From Candidatus Uhrbacteria bacterium (GTDB lineage Bacteria > Patescibacteriota > Patescibacteriia > UBA9934), in the NCBI GenBank assembly GCA_943358395.1, contig CALRGY010000003.1, forward strand, positions 1 through 57,930: a stretch of DNA of 57,930 nucleotides, read 5' to 3'. The translations under genes and the position numbers were made by a program. Positions within the stretch are counted from its first letter, which is position 1, and the number at the start of each line of letters is the position of its first letter. The notes under the pieces are model-generated. The model had not been told where the DNA came from, made no database searches, and saw nothing but the letters and a program-made list of their open reading frames with translations. This document shows positions 26,527 through 35,059 of the stretch, piece by piece.

Positions 26527-27135
26527 TTAATACGTAGGAACCGTAAACGTTCCCGCCCGATCAAACGGCAACCCACGCACCCACACCCTGCCAATGAAAT
26601 GATCCCTCGGAACGGCACCAAAGTACCTTGAATCCAAACTTGCGTCACGATTATCCCCCATAACATAGTATTCATCTGTTCCCAAGGTACGACGATCACG
26701 CCCCTCTGTTACCTCACTAATATACGACTCGTGAAGCGAAAACCCGTTCGGAACCTCTGTATTAAACACAGTAATCGTCCCATTGCGAACTTCTACCGTT
26801 TCCCCTGGAAGCCCGATCACTCGCTTAATGTAATATTGATCATCGTGCTGCGGAGGGCGAAACACGATAATTTCTCCGCGTTCTGGGTTTCGAAAATGGA
26901 ACGTCAACTCGTCGATAATAAGGTACTCGCTGTCGTAAAAGTTGGGCTCCATGGAAGCGCCTTTCACAATAAACGGCTGAATAAGAAAGTACCGCACCGG
27001 CAAAATAATCGCCAAGGCAAGCAGAGCAATCTGCGCAATCTCCAGCACAAAAAGCGCACATGCTCCAATTGTTGGCCCAAACCACTTCATAAACCGATGT
27101 TCTTCCGGCGGCACATCCTTAGGATCAAGAAGCAT
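26527..27135 (-). CDS. lepB: signal peptidase I
   Basis: Membrane serine protease that removes signal peptides. At 202 residues it has one hydrophobic segment (about 24-50) before the catalytic site: Ser61 in KGASMEPN and Lys104 in YYIKRVIGLPGE. The GDNRDASLDSR block (box E) follows. The frame extends to 27261, but an extended -10 (TGC TATTCT) with ATGACG 17 bases upstream ends 10 bases before the ATG at 27135, which supports this start. The substrates likely include the large secreted proteins of this genome. Confidence 0.94.
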   Translation of the reverse strand: MLLDPKDVPPEEHRFMKWFGPTIGACALFVLEIAQIALLALAIILPVRYFLIQPFIVKGASMEPNFYDSEYLIIDELTFHFRNPERGEIIVFRPPQHDDQYYIKRVIGLPGETVEVRNGTITVFNTEVPNGFSLHESYISEVTEGRDRRTLGTDEYYVMGDNRDASLDSRYFGAVPRDHFIGRVWVRGLPFDRAGTFTVPTY

Positions 27136-27145
27136 AGATAGGAAG

Positions 27146-27174
27146 AGAATAGCACAAACCTCCCCCATCGTCAT
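27146..27174 (-). promoter_or_regulatory. lepB promoter
   Basis: ATGACG, 17-base spacer ending TGC, TATTCT. It leaves only about 10 bases to the start codon. Confidence 0.6.
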
Positions 27175-27231
27175 CTTGCGAGTACGCTCCTGTTTTGGTA
27201 TCCTCTCCTCGATCTTGAATGAGAAGCGTCT

Positions 27232-27360
27232 GGAAAATGTGCTAAGTTTGGCTAGATGCAAGGCGTGACGAAGACGGGATCGTCAAGACGTACTTCACGG
27301 TACGTCGTCGATCACGTCGAGGAGCAACGCAGCAGATAGCCAAACTTGGGCACATTTTCC
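27232..27360. repeat. long hairpin repeat, copy 5
   Basis: Inverted repeat with ends GGAAAATGTGC..AAGTTTGGCT and AGCCAAACTT..GCACATTTTCC and centre CGTACTTCACGGTACG. Its arms differ most from the other copies. It lies between divergent lepB and tRNA-Met, 2 bases before the tRNA. Confidence 0.85.
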
Positions 27361-27362
27361 AT

Positions 27363-27438
27363 GGCTGGGTAGCTCAGTTGGTAGAGCACAGGACTCATAA
27401 GCCTGTTGTCGCGGGTTCGATCCCCGCCCCAGCTACCA
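27363..27438 (+). tRNA. tRNA-Met (CAT)
   Basis: Complete cloverleaf with encoded CCA. The anticodon loop is CTCATAA (anticodon CAT). The acceptor pairs GGCTGGG with CCCAGCT through a G-T first pair, which argues for the elongator type. A tRNA-Ile with a lysidine-modified CAT cannot be fully excluded from sequence alone. Confidence 0.88.
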
Positions 27439-27440
27439 AA

Positions 27441-27472
27441 AAGAACCGATTGCTCGGTTCTTTTTCTTTGGA
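27441..27472. terminator. bidirectional terminator after tRNA-Met
   Basis: Hairpin GAACCGA/TCGGTTC flanked by AAAAA and TTTTT. It serves the tRNA and the convergent coiled-coil gene. Confidence 0.88.
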
Positions 27473-27474
27473 CT

Positions 27475-27747
27475 CTATGCCGTGCGTCGCTCCAAACGAA
27501 GAAGTCGCACCTCGTGATTGTCGATTTGGGGAATAATGTCGCCACCGAGAATATCGGCAACACCCTCGAGAATTTCATCTTTGATCTCTTCCTTGATTTT
27601 ATACATCATCGCAATCATCCGTGTTTCAGACGCGGCGATCGCAGCATCCACGATACGATGAACTTCTTTAGTATTTTCCTCAAGAGCCTCTTGAAGAATT
27701 TCACCGAACATTTTTCGCAACAACCGAACATCTTGAGTATCAAGCAT
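27475..27747 (-). CDS. small coiled-coil protein (paralogue of 22478-22831)
   Basis: A 90-residue hypothetical protein that begins MLDTQDVRLLRKMFGEILQ and ends in a segment with VADILGGDIIPQIDNHE. Charged heptads in the middle (KEVHRIVDAAIAASE) predict a coiled coil. Domain order matches the 117-residue copy at 22478-22831, but the central charged repeat is shorter. Unknown function. Both copies sit next to long hairpin repeats. Confidence 0.75.
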   Translation of the reverse strand: MLDTQDVRLLRKMFGEILQEALEENTKEVHRIVDAAIAASETRMIAMMYKIKEEIKDEILEGVADILGGDIIPQIDNHEVRLLRLERRTA

Positions 27748-27875
27748 ACGCGTAAAGAATTACACGAACCCCCATGATATTCCCGAGATCATGTGTCGCG
27801 ATGATACATCTCTGCACTGGAGAATATTCCTATGATACCAAAATACCGAGCATAAAGAAACCCAAATATCCACCG

Positions 27876-28442
27876 TTACACCGTATACGTTGTCTCTTGC
27901 ATTGATCCTGGAGTGCCCGACAAAATTTCCACCGCTTTTGCTACGGAACGGTCGATGATGCCGTGCTCTTCTTTCATGAATCGATTCAGCACATAGGTTT
28001 CGAGCGTCTCGTGTTCGGATGGTGCACCGACACCGATCTTCATCCGCCAAAAAGTCTGCGCGCCAATATGCTGGATAATCGACTTCAGACCATTATGCCC
28101 GCCGGCACCGCCCTCTGAACGAACACGGAGCGAGCCAAGGGCGAGCGCAACATCGTCAGAAAGAACAATTGTCGACTTCGAGTCAACATGAAAACGATCC
28201 ATCACCAGCCGAACCGCCTCCCCAGACGCATTCATATACGTCGTCGGCTTCATAACGATGATCTTTACGCCGTCCACATTGCCCTCTGCGATATTCGATC
28301 GCAACGTTGGCTCATGTTTCCAGCGCAGCCCACGAGCCTTCGCGAATGCATCAACCGTCATGAATCCAACATTATGCCGGGTGCGTTCATATTCTTTTCC
28401 TGGGTTCCCAAGTCCGATGATAAGAATTGCGCTAGTCTCCAT
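27876..28442 (-). CDS. pth: peptidyl-tRNA hydrolase
   Basis: Cleaves peptidyl-tRNA released from stalled ribosomes. The 188-residue protein starts with IIGLGNPGKEYERTRHNVGF, which includes the catalytic His of the family. KPTTYMNASG and GGAGGHNGLKSI follow, and the conserved RMKIGVG motif. Length is normal. It overlaps der by 11 bases and is co-transcribed with it. The ~130 bases downstream hold nothing recognisable. Confidence 0.96.
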   Translation of the reverse strand: METSAILIIGLGNPGKEYERTRHNVGFMTVDAFAKARGLRWKHEPTLRSNIAEGNVDGVKIIVMKPTTYMNASGEAVRLVMDRFHVDSKSTIVLSDDVALALGSLRVRSEGGAGGHNGLKSIIQHIGAQTFWRMKIGVGAPSEHETLETYVLNRFMKEEHGIIDRSVAKAVEILSGTPGSMQETTYTV

Positions 28443-29805
28443 ACGTTGTGTGCGACTTCCGTGTTGCTTCTACCCGAATCCGAATAGGCGTTCCAAGGAA
28501 CTGATACTTTTCGCGCATGATGTTTTCAATAAAACGAAGATACGAGTCAGCGAGCGAGTCTTCACGAGAAAGGTTCACCGTCAGCAAGAACATCGGCGGA
28601 TTCACGCCCGCCTGATGGAAACTGGTAATACGGGGGTGCTTCACGCCTTTGCCCTTGCTCGGCTTGTGCTTCACGATGGCTTGCGAAATAAACGCCTTGG
28701 TTTCTGCATCGCTCAAATGCACAAATCGGCTTTGGAACACAGTATCGATAGTATCGAACAGTGTATTCGTACGCTGGCTATGCAAAGCAGAAACGAAGAC
28801 GATCGGCGCATACTTCAAATGCGGGAGTAATCCACGAAGGTATCGTTCTGCATCATTAATCGTATTCGGTGTTTTGGACTCAACCAAATCCCATTTGTTT
28901 GCCACGATGATCACGCTCACCCCAGCATCAGCAAGAATTCCGGCAAGGTGCTTATCGTGTGCCGTAATGCCCTTTTTCACATCGAGCACAAACAAGGCAA
29001 CATCGGTCTCTTTCAAAATCTCGATCGTACGCATAACTCCCTGCGCCTCCAAATGCACGCCAGCATTCCGAATCGTGGCATTCCGACGAATACCAGCAGT
29101 GTCGATGAAAAGATAATTCTTATCATTCCGGGTGAGCGGTGCATCGTTCGGTTCACGAGTGGTATGCGCAACGTTTGCTGTAATAAAGCGCTTCTGCCCC
29201 AGCATTGCATTCAACAGGGTTGATTTCCCCACATTCGGTTCGCCAAGCACTGCTACACGCATCGTTGCCACCGTCGAAATATCTTGTGGCGGCTTTCCGA
29301 TAGTCATCAACATGTCACGTGCAGCATCGAGCACATCACCTACACCGCTTCCCTGCTTTGCAGAAACACATAATGGACGGGGCAACGGCCACGACAACCA
29401 ATCTTTCCCCTCGGCACGGGCACGCAACGATGCCGTATCCGCCTTATTCCCAAGCACTAATACTGGCTTCTTTTTCTGAAATAAAAGCTTTGCAATATCC
29501 AAATCGTCTGGCGTGGGGCCAACAGCCATGTCTACCACAAAAAAGATCAGATCCGATTCTTCAATGGCGATTGTTGCCTGCTCAACAATATTCCGCTCAA
29601 TTTCATCGGAACGCTCCACATTCAGCCCGCCAGTATCCACCAAGCGCATCACCTGTGCACGCCACACACAGTCTGCTTCAAAGCGATCGCGTGTGGTTCC
29701 TGCAACGGTGCTCACAAGAGACTTCTGTTCTTCAACCATACGGTTAAACAACGAAGACTTGCCCACATTCGTTCTACCGATAATAGCAATTTTTGGTGGC
29801 TTCAT
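28432..29805 (-). CDS. der: ribosome-assembly GTPase Der (EngA)
   Basis: Tandem GTPase needed for 50S subunit assembly. The 457-residue protein has the first G domain with GRTNVGKSSLF (about residue 8) and NKAD, the second with GEPNVGKSTLL (about residue 185), DTAGI and NKWD, and a KH-like C-terminal domain from about residue 355 ending in RIRVEATRKS. The ATG at 29805 is chosen over the upstream frame because family proteins start at this point. A TGC TACATT promoter lies 17 bases upstream. No Shine-Dalgarno; the leader reads TTCTCTTTTCCT. Confidence 0.97.
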   Translation of the reverse strand: MKPPKIAIIGRTNVGKSSLFNRMVEEQKSLVSTVAGTTRDRFEADCVWRAQVMRLVDTGGLNVERSDEIERNIVEQATIAIEESDLIFFVVDMAVGPTPDDLDIAKLLFQKKKPVLVLGNKADTASLRARAEGKDWLSWPLPRPLCVSAKQGSGVGDVLDAARDMLMTIGKPPQDISTVATMRVAVLGEPNVGKSTLLNAMLGQKRFITANVAHTTREPNDAPLTRNDKNYLFIDTAGIRRNATIRNAGVHLEAQGVMRTIEILKETDVALFVLDVKKGITAHDKHLAGILADAGVSVIIVANKWDLVESKTPNTINDAERYLRGLLPHLKYAPIVFVSALHSQRTNTLFDTIDTVFQSRFVHLSDAETKAFISQAIVKHKPSKGKGVKHPRITSFHQAGVNPPMFLLTVNLSREDSLADSYLRFIENIMREKYQFLGTPIRIRVEATRKSHTTYGD

Positions 29806-29822
29806 AGGAAAAGAGAACCCGA

Positions 29823-29851
29823 AATGTAGCATTAAAGCCCCGATTCGTCGA
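29823..29851 (-). promoter_or_regulatory. der-pth promoter
   Basis: TCGACG, 17-base spacer ending TGC, TACATT (extended -10) on the minus strand. Confidence 0.6.
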
Positions 29852-29859
29852 TAAAAAGC

Positions 29860-31386
29860 CTATCGCAGAACTAAATTCATACCGTTTTCACCAATAACAA
29901 TCAAAAAATCAATCTCTGTTCCTGTTCTACTTGGCACAGATCCTAAAACATCGGGAATAACGGCGCTTGAGGAAAGGTACCCCTGGGGGGTCATAACCAC
30001 ATCGGCATCTAAATACGTTTGCAGCGAAGCTAATTCTTCTGCTTTCTTGCCATTCGTATAGTCAAAAATGGTGGTTTTTGCGTAATCACGATGTTCTGCA
30101 TTACTCACCACCGCAATAGTAAACCCCGATGTTTGTAACAACTCTGCCGTGCGCGCAGCAAGACCAGTGGTCATGGTGCCATTTTGAATTTCAATGCGTA
30201 CACCCCCAGCCGCAGACGGCTTCTCTGGCAACGCAGCAGCCTGAGATACCGCAGTTCCAACGGGGCTAAATATATTCTGTGCAATGAGCTTCACGTCACT
30301 CCAATCTTCCTTGCGTGGCAAAATCACGAAGGCATCGTTCATTGTTGTGGAATAGAGCGGGCTCCCTGGCGCAGTATCAAGAACCTGCATCACAATGGAT
30401 TCACGGTGAATTTTGGGAATATATTCAGCAACCCGCATCATTTCCCAAATACTCATGGTGGTTTTTACATTATCGCGCACCGTTGAAAGAACTTTATTCA
30501 GCTTTACCGGATTCAATAATACATTCAAAGAAAGCACTTTATCCTTCAGAGCAAGAAGGATTTTTTGTTGACGTGCTGCGCGTGCAAAGTCGCCACCCTC
30601 ACCGTTATTACCATGACGTGAACGGGCATACTGCAACGCCGTTGCCCCATTCATCGTTGCCCACCCTTGAACAAAAGAAACGGTTTGAACACTTCCCAAT
30701 TCGTCATCAAGAGGATAGGTGCTGTCTGTGAACGCAGTATCAACATACACGTCTATACCACCAACATCGTTAATAATCTCTTCAAAACCGCGAAAATCCA
30801 CTTTAATTGTATAATCAACTGTTTGCCCAAGAATGTCATGAATGGTATTCGCAGATGCAACAAGACCGCTTCCCGCAGATTCCATTTCTGCATACGCATT
30901 CACGGCATTGATTTTTCGATAGCCGTACCCAGGAATATTCACAGTAAGATCACGGGGAATCGACAACATCCCCACGTCATTCGTTGACGGTTTATAGCTC
31001 GCAAACAGAATCGTATCCGTAAGCTCTGCACCAGCATGCCCCGCGCCCCCTACCCCAAGAAGCAATACATTAATCCGATCCGCATCTTCACCTCGCAGTT
31101 CCTTATTTGGCGCAGTCGCTAATCGCCGTAAAGAGGAAAATAGGGAGAATCCGTTCACAGCCTGAGGCTCTTCTGCTGTGGTGCGCGCAATATGCGTGCC
31201 GACAAAAACACCAACCACACTCAAAAGCAACACAGCAACACTGACACACTTCGTGAATAACCCAATATGAGCCCGAGCCTTTCGCTCGGAAAGAAGTGGG
31301 GATTTTGGCAACAAATCAACGGATGATGGCTCTTCAATGGGCATACGAAACAGAACCTCAAAAGATTCATCCAGAGTATACCTCAT
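29860..31386 (-). CDS. LytR-CpsA-Psr (LCP) family protein
   Basis: Probable transferase that attaches glycopolymers to peptidoglycan or another envelope acceptor. At 508 residues it has a cytoplasmic N-terminus of about 45 residues, one membrane helix, and the LCP domain (about residues 90-260) with LTDTILFASY, SIPRDLTVNIPGYGYRKIN and LQYARSRHGNNGEGGDFARAARQQ. The Arg/Asp ligands of the pyrophosphate site are visible in these blocks. A C-terminal LytR_C-like domain (about 380-500) contains RIEIQNGT. The ATG at 31386 is preferred over a TTG at 31404. It stands alone between der and the tRNA-Val terminator. Confidence 0.92.
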   Translation of the reverse strand: MRYTLDESFEVLFRMPIEEPSSVDLLPKSPLLSERKARAHIGLFTKCVSVAVLLLSVVGVFVGTHIARTTAEEPQAVNGFSLFSSLRRLATAPNKELRGEDADRINVLLLGVGGAGHAGAELTDTILFASYKPSTNDVGMLSIPRDLTVNIPGYGYRKINAVNAYAEMESAGSGLVASANTIHDILGQTVDYTIKVDFRGFEEIINDVGGIDVYVDTAFTDSTYPLDDELGSVQTVSFVQGWATMNGATALQYARSRHGNNGEGGDFARAARQQKILLALKDKVLSLNVLLNPVKLNKVLSTVRDNVKTTMSIWEMMRVAEYIPKIHRESIVMQVLDTAPGSPLYSTTMNDAFVILPRKEDWSDVKLIAQNIFSPVGTAVSQAAALPEKPSAAGGVRIEIQNGTMTTGLAARTAELLQTSGFTIAVVSNAEHRDYAKTTIFDYTNGKKAEELASLQTYLDADVVMTPQGYLSSSAVIPDVLGSVPSRTGTEIDFLIVIGENGMNLVLR

Positions 31387-31402
31387 CGAAGGAATAGACA
31401 AC

Positions 31403-31429
31403 AAAAAATACCCCGAATTGGAGTATTTT
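31403..31429. terminator. terminator between tRNA-Val and the LCP gene
   Basis: On the minus strand, AAATACTCC AATT CGGGGTATTTTTT follows the tRNA-Val 3' end directly. Confidence 0.85.
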
Positions 31430-31506
31430 TGGTGGATGTTGGTGGGCTCGAACCACCGACCTCTGTCGTGTGAGGACAGCGCTCTAACCAGCTGAGCTAA
31501 ACATCC
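31430..31506 (-). tRNA. tRNA-Val (CAC)
   Basis: Cloverleaf on the minus strand with encoded CCA. The anticodon stem CTGTC/GACAG encloses CTCACAC (anticodon CAC). The acceptor GGATGTT/AACATCC is perfect. Confidence 0.94.
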
Positions 31507-31510
31507 CTGA

Positions 31511-31549
31511 AAAGAACGTCACCATTTTAGGCTAAAATAGTGATGTTCT
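31511..31549. terminator. hairpin between two tRNA genes
   Basis: Inverted repeat GAACGTCACCATTTTAG/CTAAAATAGTGATGTTC. On the minus strand GTTCTTTT follows, so it may terminate or process the tRNA-Leu transcript. Confidence 0.7.
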
Positions 31550-31551
31550 TA

Positions 31552-31638
31552 TGGTGCCGCGGGAGGGACTCGAACCCTCAATCCCTTGCGAGAAACGGAT
31601 TTTGAGTCCGTCGCGTATACCATTCCGCCACCGCGGCA
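31552..31638 (-). tRNA. tRNA-Leu (CAA)
   Basis: An 87-base class II tRNA with a long variable arm and encoded CCA. The anticodon stem ACGGA/TCCGT encloses CTCAAAA (anticodon CAA). The acceptor TGCCGCG/CGCGGCA is perfect. Confidence 0.94.
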
Positions 31639-31683
31639 TACGTGCGACAAGATTTTATCACAGTCGCGGAAAACCTCAAGATG

Positions 31684-31692
31684 TGCTATCCT
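31684..31692 (+). promoter_or_regulatory. extended -10 promoter of the plus-strand membrane protein
   Basis: TGC TATCCT, 10 bases before the ATG at 31703. The -35 is poor. The spacing gives a near-leaderless mRNA. Confidence 0.5.
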
Positions 31693-31702
31693 CTTGGTCA
31701 TT

Positions 31703-32167
31703 ATGACGCTAACAACTCATGCAGCTATTGGTGCAGCAATTGGGAGCGCAGTGGGAAACCCTATTCTCGGATTCGTTCTTGGGGCAGTATCCCACTTTCT
31801 CATCGATATGATCCCTCATGGAGACAACCAACTCTCCGATCTCTTCCGTATTCATAAAAAGCGCCGCAAGCTCGCCGTTGCCTATGTTATGGTCGACGGC
31901 GTCGTAGCAATGTACATGATCATGGCAGTATTCCTTGCGCGCACCGATGCTACCCATATTGTCTTCGTTGCAGCCATTAGCGGCAGCATTCTTCCTGATC
32001 TTCTTGTAGGCTTAAGCGAAATATTCCGTTGGAAAGTCCTGAAAAAGTTCTGCAAACTTCATTTTTTCTTCCACGACTTCTTTTCCCGTAAGTACGGCGA
32101 CGTAAAGCTTCAACACGCATTAATCGGGCAAGCAATTTTCATTGCAATTCTGTTGAAACATATCTAG
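31703..32167 (+). CDS. predicted membrane protein with HFLIDMIPHGD motif
   Basis: A 154-residue protein with about four hydrophobic segments. The N-terminus MTLTTHAAIGAAIGS and the motif SHFLIDMIPHGD (residues about 30-41) resemble the membrane-bound metal-dependent hydrolase (DUF457/YdjM-like) group, where conserved His and Asp are thought to bind metal. The assignment is tentative. The frame opens at 31586 inside the tRNA-Leu gene, so the ATG at 31703 is used; a TGC TATCCT box just upstream supports this. Confidence 0.75.
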   Translation: MTLTTHAAIGAAIGSAVGNPILGFVLGAVSHFLIDMIPHGDNQLSDLFRIHKKRRKLAVAYVMVDGVVAMYMIMAVFLARTDATHIVFVAAISGSILPDLLVGLSEIFRWKVLKKFCKLHFFFHDFFSRKYGDVKLQHALIGQAIFIAILLKHI

Positions 32168-32322
32168 AAGAGACAGTGAGGGGAAGAAAAGTGAGTCTTG
32201 GAGTGGATGTGAAAAGCGGCAGCCAGATCCTGAGCGTAAGCGAAGGACCTCGAATGAGACGACAAATAAACGATTCGGGGCGTAAGGGATGGGAATCTTT
32301 GAAGGGGTTGTAAGTCCGGACG

Positions 32323-32395
32323 TGAACCCTCCCCCTGCCACCCGTCCCTCGAAGCTCGAAGAGCGAAGTGGGAAGGGGGAGTTAGAGGGGGTCGT
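32323..32395. repeat. C/G-rich palindromic repeat with AAGCTCGAAGAG loop
   Basis: CCCTCCCCC...AAGGGGGAG arms enclose a longer loop similar to the one at 8753-8833, followed by TTAGAGGGGG. Confidence 0.65.
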
Positions 32396-32750
32396 GATCT
32401 GCGAAGGTACCCCTCCATTTTCAACCTTTTTCAACAGCACATTCTCCTGCGACGTGATCGTGAAATCGACGAAAAGTGTCTAGAGACGGGGGAACGGAAA
32501 TCATCGACGGTATGCGTCATCACTTGCCCTGGATCGTCATCATCAGTATCGACCAGCGTTTTCCTCTTGCGAATGATTCGCGTTAGCGAGAGTACTCTTT
32601 TTTAAAAGCACATGGTCATATTCCGATGTCGAAAACAGGTAAGCATAATCCGCTATACGCAAAACAATCGATGAAACACGAAGGCAATCGTCATCATCGG
32701 AATCCCTGCAACAGATAATGAATACAGACGGTTATCCTCGATGCCTAGTC

Positions 32751-32802
32751 GTCATCCCGTCCTCTACATGCAACTCAGTTGCATTAGCAGGATGCCCCTT
32801 TT
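32751..32802. repeat. nested hairpin
   Basis: Outer arms GTCATCC/GGATGCC and inner perfect stem ATGCAACTCAGTTGCAT. Confidence 0.65.
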
Positions 32803-32876
32803 CAAAATGCACACCCTCCCCGTCGCAGCCTTTCTGATTCACAACCCACTCAAAAGACTCACTTCACATTCCCGTG

Positions 32877-33035
32877 CCCCCTCCAACTCCCCCATAAATG
32901 GGGGAGAGTTCTCACCCCATTCACAACCCACTCCAAGACTCAGTCACGTCCCTTCACATTTCCAACACCATCCAAAGACTCCCCTCACTTCCCATGCGCG
33001 ACCCCCTCCAACTCCCCCTTGTAAAGGGGGAGGGT
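32877..33035. repeat. two C/G-rich palindromic repeats in direct orientation
   Basis: CCCCCTCCAACTCCCCCATAAATGGGGGAG-type module at 32877-32911 (arms CTCCCCCAT/ATGGGGGAG) and CCCCCTCCAACTCCCCCTTG with GGGGGAGGGTTC at 33001-33035. Confidence 0.75.
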
Positions 33036-33042
33036 TCACGCC

Positions 33043-33528
33043 CTACCTCCCAAGCATCGTCACCCCAAGAACAATCGCTCCCACAATGCACATGCCGCAG
33101 AAAATTGCGGGGATTGCTCGTTGCCATGGAAGTTTTAAAGCAACGGCAGCTAATACTGCTGTCCACACGCCGGTACCTGGAAATGGAATTGCCATGAATA
33201 CAATAAGCCCAAGCACGCCATACTTTTCAAAGTCCGCGCCAAATTTTCGATGCGCACGCGCAAGAAGCTTGTCGAGCCACTGTACGCTCCATTGCGCATG
33301 CCGTTCTGCCCATGCGCGCACCGCAGAAAATCCAAAGAAAATTGGAATAATAGGCAAAGCATTCCCGAACATCGCGAGCATGTAAACGAATGGTGGGGAA
33401 AGTTTCCACGAAAGGACAGCCACCGGAATGGCAAGCTGCGATTCTGTAACAGGAAGTGCTGAAAGCAGAATGGTGCCCAGCCATGGCGGAACAGACGATG
33501 CCCAAGAAAAAAAGAGTTCAACGATCAT
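33043..33528 (-). CDS. small multidrug export (DedA-like fold) family membrane protein
   Basis: A 161-residue membrane protein of the Sm_multidrug_ex family. Hallmarks are LPVTESQLAIPVAV, KYGVLGLIVFMAIPFPGTGVWTAVLAAVALKL and a second re-entrant-like hydrophobic part. Transport substrates are not known despite the family name. The start at 33528 overlaps the dacA-like stop by 4 bases (ATGA), preferred over a longer frame to 33561. It is the last gene of the scpA-scpB-carboxypeptidase operon. Confidence 0.87.
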   Translation of the reverse strand: MIVELFFSWASSVPPWLGTILLSALPVTESQLAIPVAVLSWKLSPPFVYMLAMFGNALPIIPIFFGFSAVRAWAERHAQWSVQWLDKLLARAHRKFGADFEKYGVLGLIVFMAIPFPGTGVWTAVLAAVALKLPWQRAIPAIFCGMCIVGAIVLGVTMLGR

Positions 33529-34502
33529 AATTGGGGCCACGTAAACGTGCTGAATGCCCACAATGCAAGCGCTTGGGCATCATTGAATCGATCTGCACGC
33601 GAATGGGCACCCAACACTGCAACAAAAACCTCGTTTCCATGATGCGTGATCGTGGTAATAAAACAGTATCCTGCCTCTGGAATATACCCCGTCTTCCCCC
33701 CAGTAACGGCATACGGCTTACCGTTCAGCGCGGAATCAAACAGCGCATCCGTAGAATCGACGGTGGTAACGGTGCCGCTGGCATACCGAAGAGGAATACG
33801 TGCACTTTGCATAAAGCGAACCAAAATATCTGACTGACGCGCTGCCTGAAGCATAAGCATCGTGTCACGCGCTGTGGAAACATTCCCGCTATCAATGCCC
33901 GTTGCTTCCGTAAACGCACTCGACGTCATACCAAGCGCCGCCGCCTTTGCATTCATTGCAACAATAAATGCCTCTTGCGACATACCGGATAATCGAACCA
34001 ACGCCTGCGTTGCCGTATTATCTGAACCAACAATACTTGCACCAAGCACGTCGCGCACACGAATTCCATCGTTGAACCGCACGTGCACCGTTGCACCCCC
34101 AACATAATCGTCGTCCACGAGCGCTACCCACGCGTCAAGGTCTGGCTGCGTCTCTAAAAATACGAGCGCTGTCATTAATTTTGTAATGCTTCCAATCGGG
34201 CGCACATCGTCCGCGTTCTTCGCGAATAACGCAGCCCCACTGTGCGTATCTGCTACAAAAACACTCTGTGCGTCGGTAACAACTCCATAATTGGAAAGAT
34301 CTGTTTTTTGTGGAGGAAATACGGCAACATCTTGCGCAACGGGAAGCCTAACAGGCGTAGATGTTAACGAGAATAAAGGAGCAGCGAGCACTTCGGGTGG
34401 CGTTGAAATACCAATCTGCCATTCCATATTTGCAGCATCAACCGGCACAATGCGCAACACCGTCACCGCTAAAAACATTTGTGCAACAACGCGTGCAATC
34501 AT
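33525..34502 (-). CDS. D-alanyl-D-alanine carboxypeptidase (peptidase S11 family)
   Basis: Trims the terminal D-Ala of peptidoglycan stem peptides. The 325-residue protein starts with a signal peptide (about residues 1-24, VDAA). The three penicillin-binding motifs are present: SITK (S-x-x-K, about residue 103), SDN (about residue 159) and GKTGY (about residue 263). The second C-terminal domain of PBP5 is absent, so it is a short form. It overlaps scpB and the export-family gene by 4 bases each, so it is translationally coupled. Confidence 0.93.
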   Translation of the reverse strand: MIARVVAQMFLAVTVLRIVPVDAANMEWQIGISTPPEVLAAPLFSLTSTPVRLPVAQDVAVFPPQKTDLSNYGVVTDAQSVFVADTHSGAALFAKNADDVRPIGSITKLMTALVFLETQPDLDAWVALVDDDYVGGATVHVRFNDGIRVRDVLGASIVGSDNTATQALVRLSGMSQEAFIVAMNAKAAALGMTSSAFTEATGIDSGNVSTARDTMLMLQAARQSDILVRFMQSARIPLRYASGTVTTVDSTDALFDSALNGKPYAVTGGKTGYIPEAGYCFITTITHHGNEVFVAVLGAHSRADRFNDAQALALWAFSTFTWPQL

Positions 34503-35059
34503 ACAGATGATGATTCAGCAGTCAGAGCAGAAAGCAATGCATCGATTTTCGTATTCCCATGAAGATCGGCGTAATCCGTCAGCTCACTCACCGTATGAAG
34601 ACCAAGGTATCGAAGCGCATCGTTCGTGAGGGTGTACACCGGCTGAAGTTTCACCGTGTCCTCATTTTCATCGATAAGCCCTCGCATCAGGAGATTACGG
34701 AGAATCAGTGTGCAGTTAATTCCACGAATCGCTTCAATTTCCGATTTCGTAATCGGCCCGCGGTACGCAATAATTGTTAACGTTTCCAGCGATGGCCGCG
34801 TAAGTTCAGATTCAATATCTTCTTTTGAACAACGCTCGATGAGAGATGTAAAAGCAGGATTCGTTGCCAATGTCATGCCTTCGGCACCAATAACAACGTG
34901 AACGCCAGAATGATCGATGTTTCTTCTCTTCGCAAGCTCGTCAACCGCAGCAGTCGCCTCATCAATGTGGCAGGAACACGCAGTCGCTAAAAATTTTGCA
35001 GACACCGGCTTTGTACTCACGAAAAGGATTGCTTCAATTTTTGCGGAAAGTTCAATCAT
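34499..35059 (-). CDS. scpB: segregation and condensation protein B
   Basis: Winged-helix subunit of the SMC-ScpAB condensin complex. The 186-residue protein contains KIEAILFVSTKPVSA and the central motif LSRPxLETLxIIAYRxPITKxEIExIRG (seen here as RPSLETLTIIAYRGPITKSE), then IRNLL and YTLTNDALRYLGL, all standard for ScpB. It overlaps scpA and the carboxypeptidase by 4 bases (ATGA). Confidence 0.96.
   Translation of the reverse strand: MIELSAKIEAILFVSTKPVSAKFLATACSCHIDEATAAVDELAKRRNIDHSGVHVVIGAEGMTLATNPAFTSLIERCSKEDIESELTRPSLETLTIIAYRGPITKSEIEAIRGINCTLILRNLLMRGLIDENEDTVKLQPVYTLTNDALRYLGLHTVSELTDYADLHGNTKIDALLSALTAESSSV

Larger units (their letters stand above)
32168..33042. other. repeat-filled spacer without a recognisable gene
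   Basis: About 875 bases in which I see no credible gene on either strand. It holds three C/G-rich palindromes (32323-32395, 32877-32911, 33001-33035). Related strings around CCACTCCAAGACTCA appear inverted near 32188-32212 and direct at about 32845 and 32929. A separate hairpin lies at 32751-32802. It looks like accumulated small repeats. Confidence 0.6.

Noticed and set aside
32751..33035. Possible CRISPR array
   Set aside because: Repeats are palindromic, unequal and irregularly spaced; there are no spacers of regular length and no cas genes.
32741..33385. Open plus-strand frame of 214 codons
   Set aside because: Overlaps a well-supported membrane protein on the minus strand and its first half is a translation of palindromic repeats.
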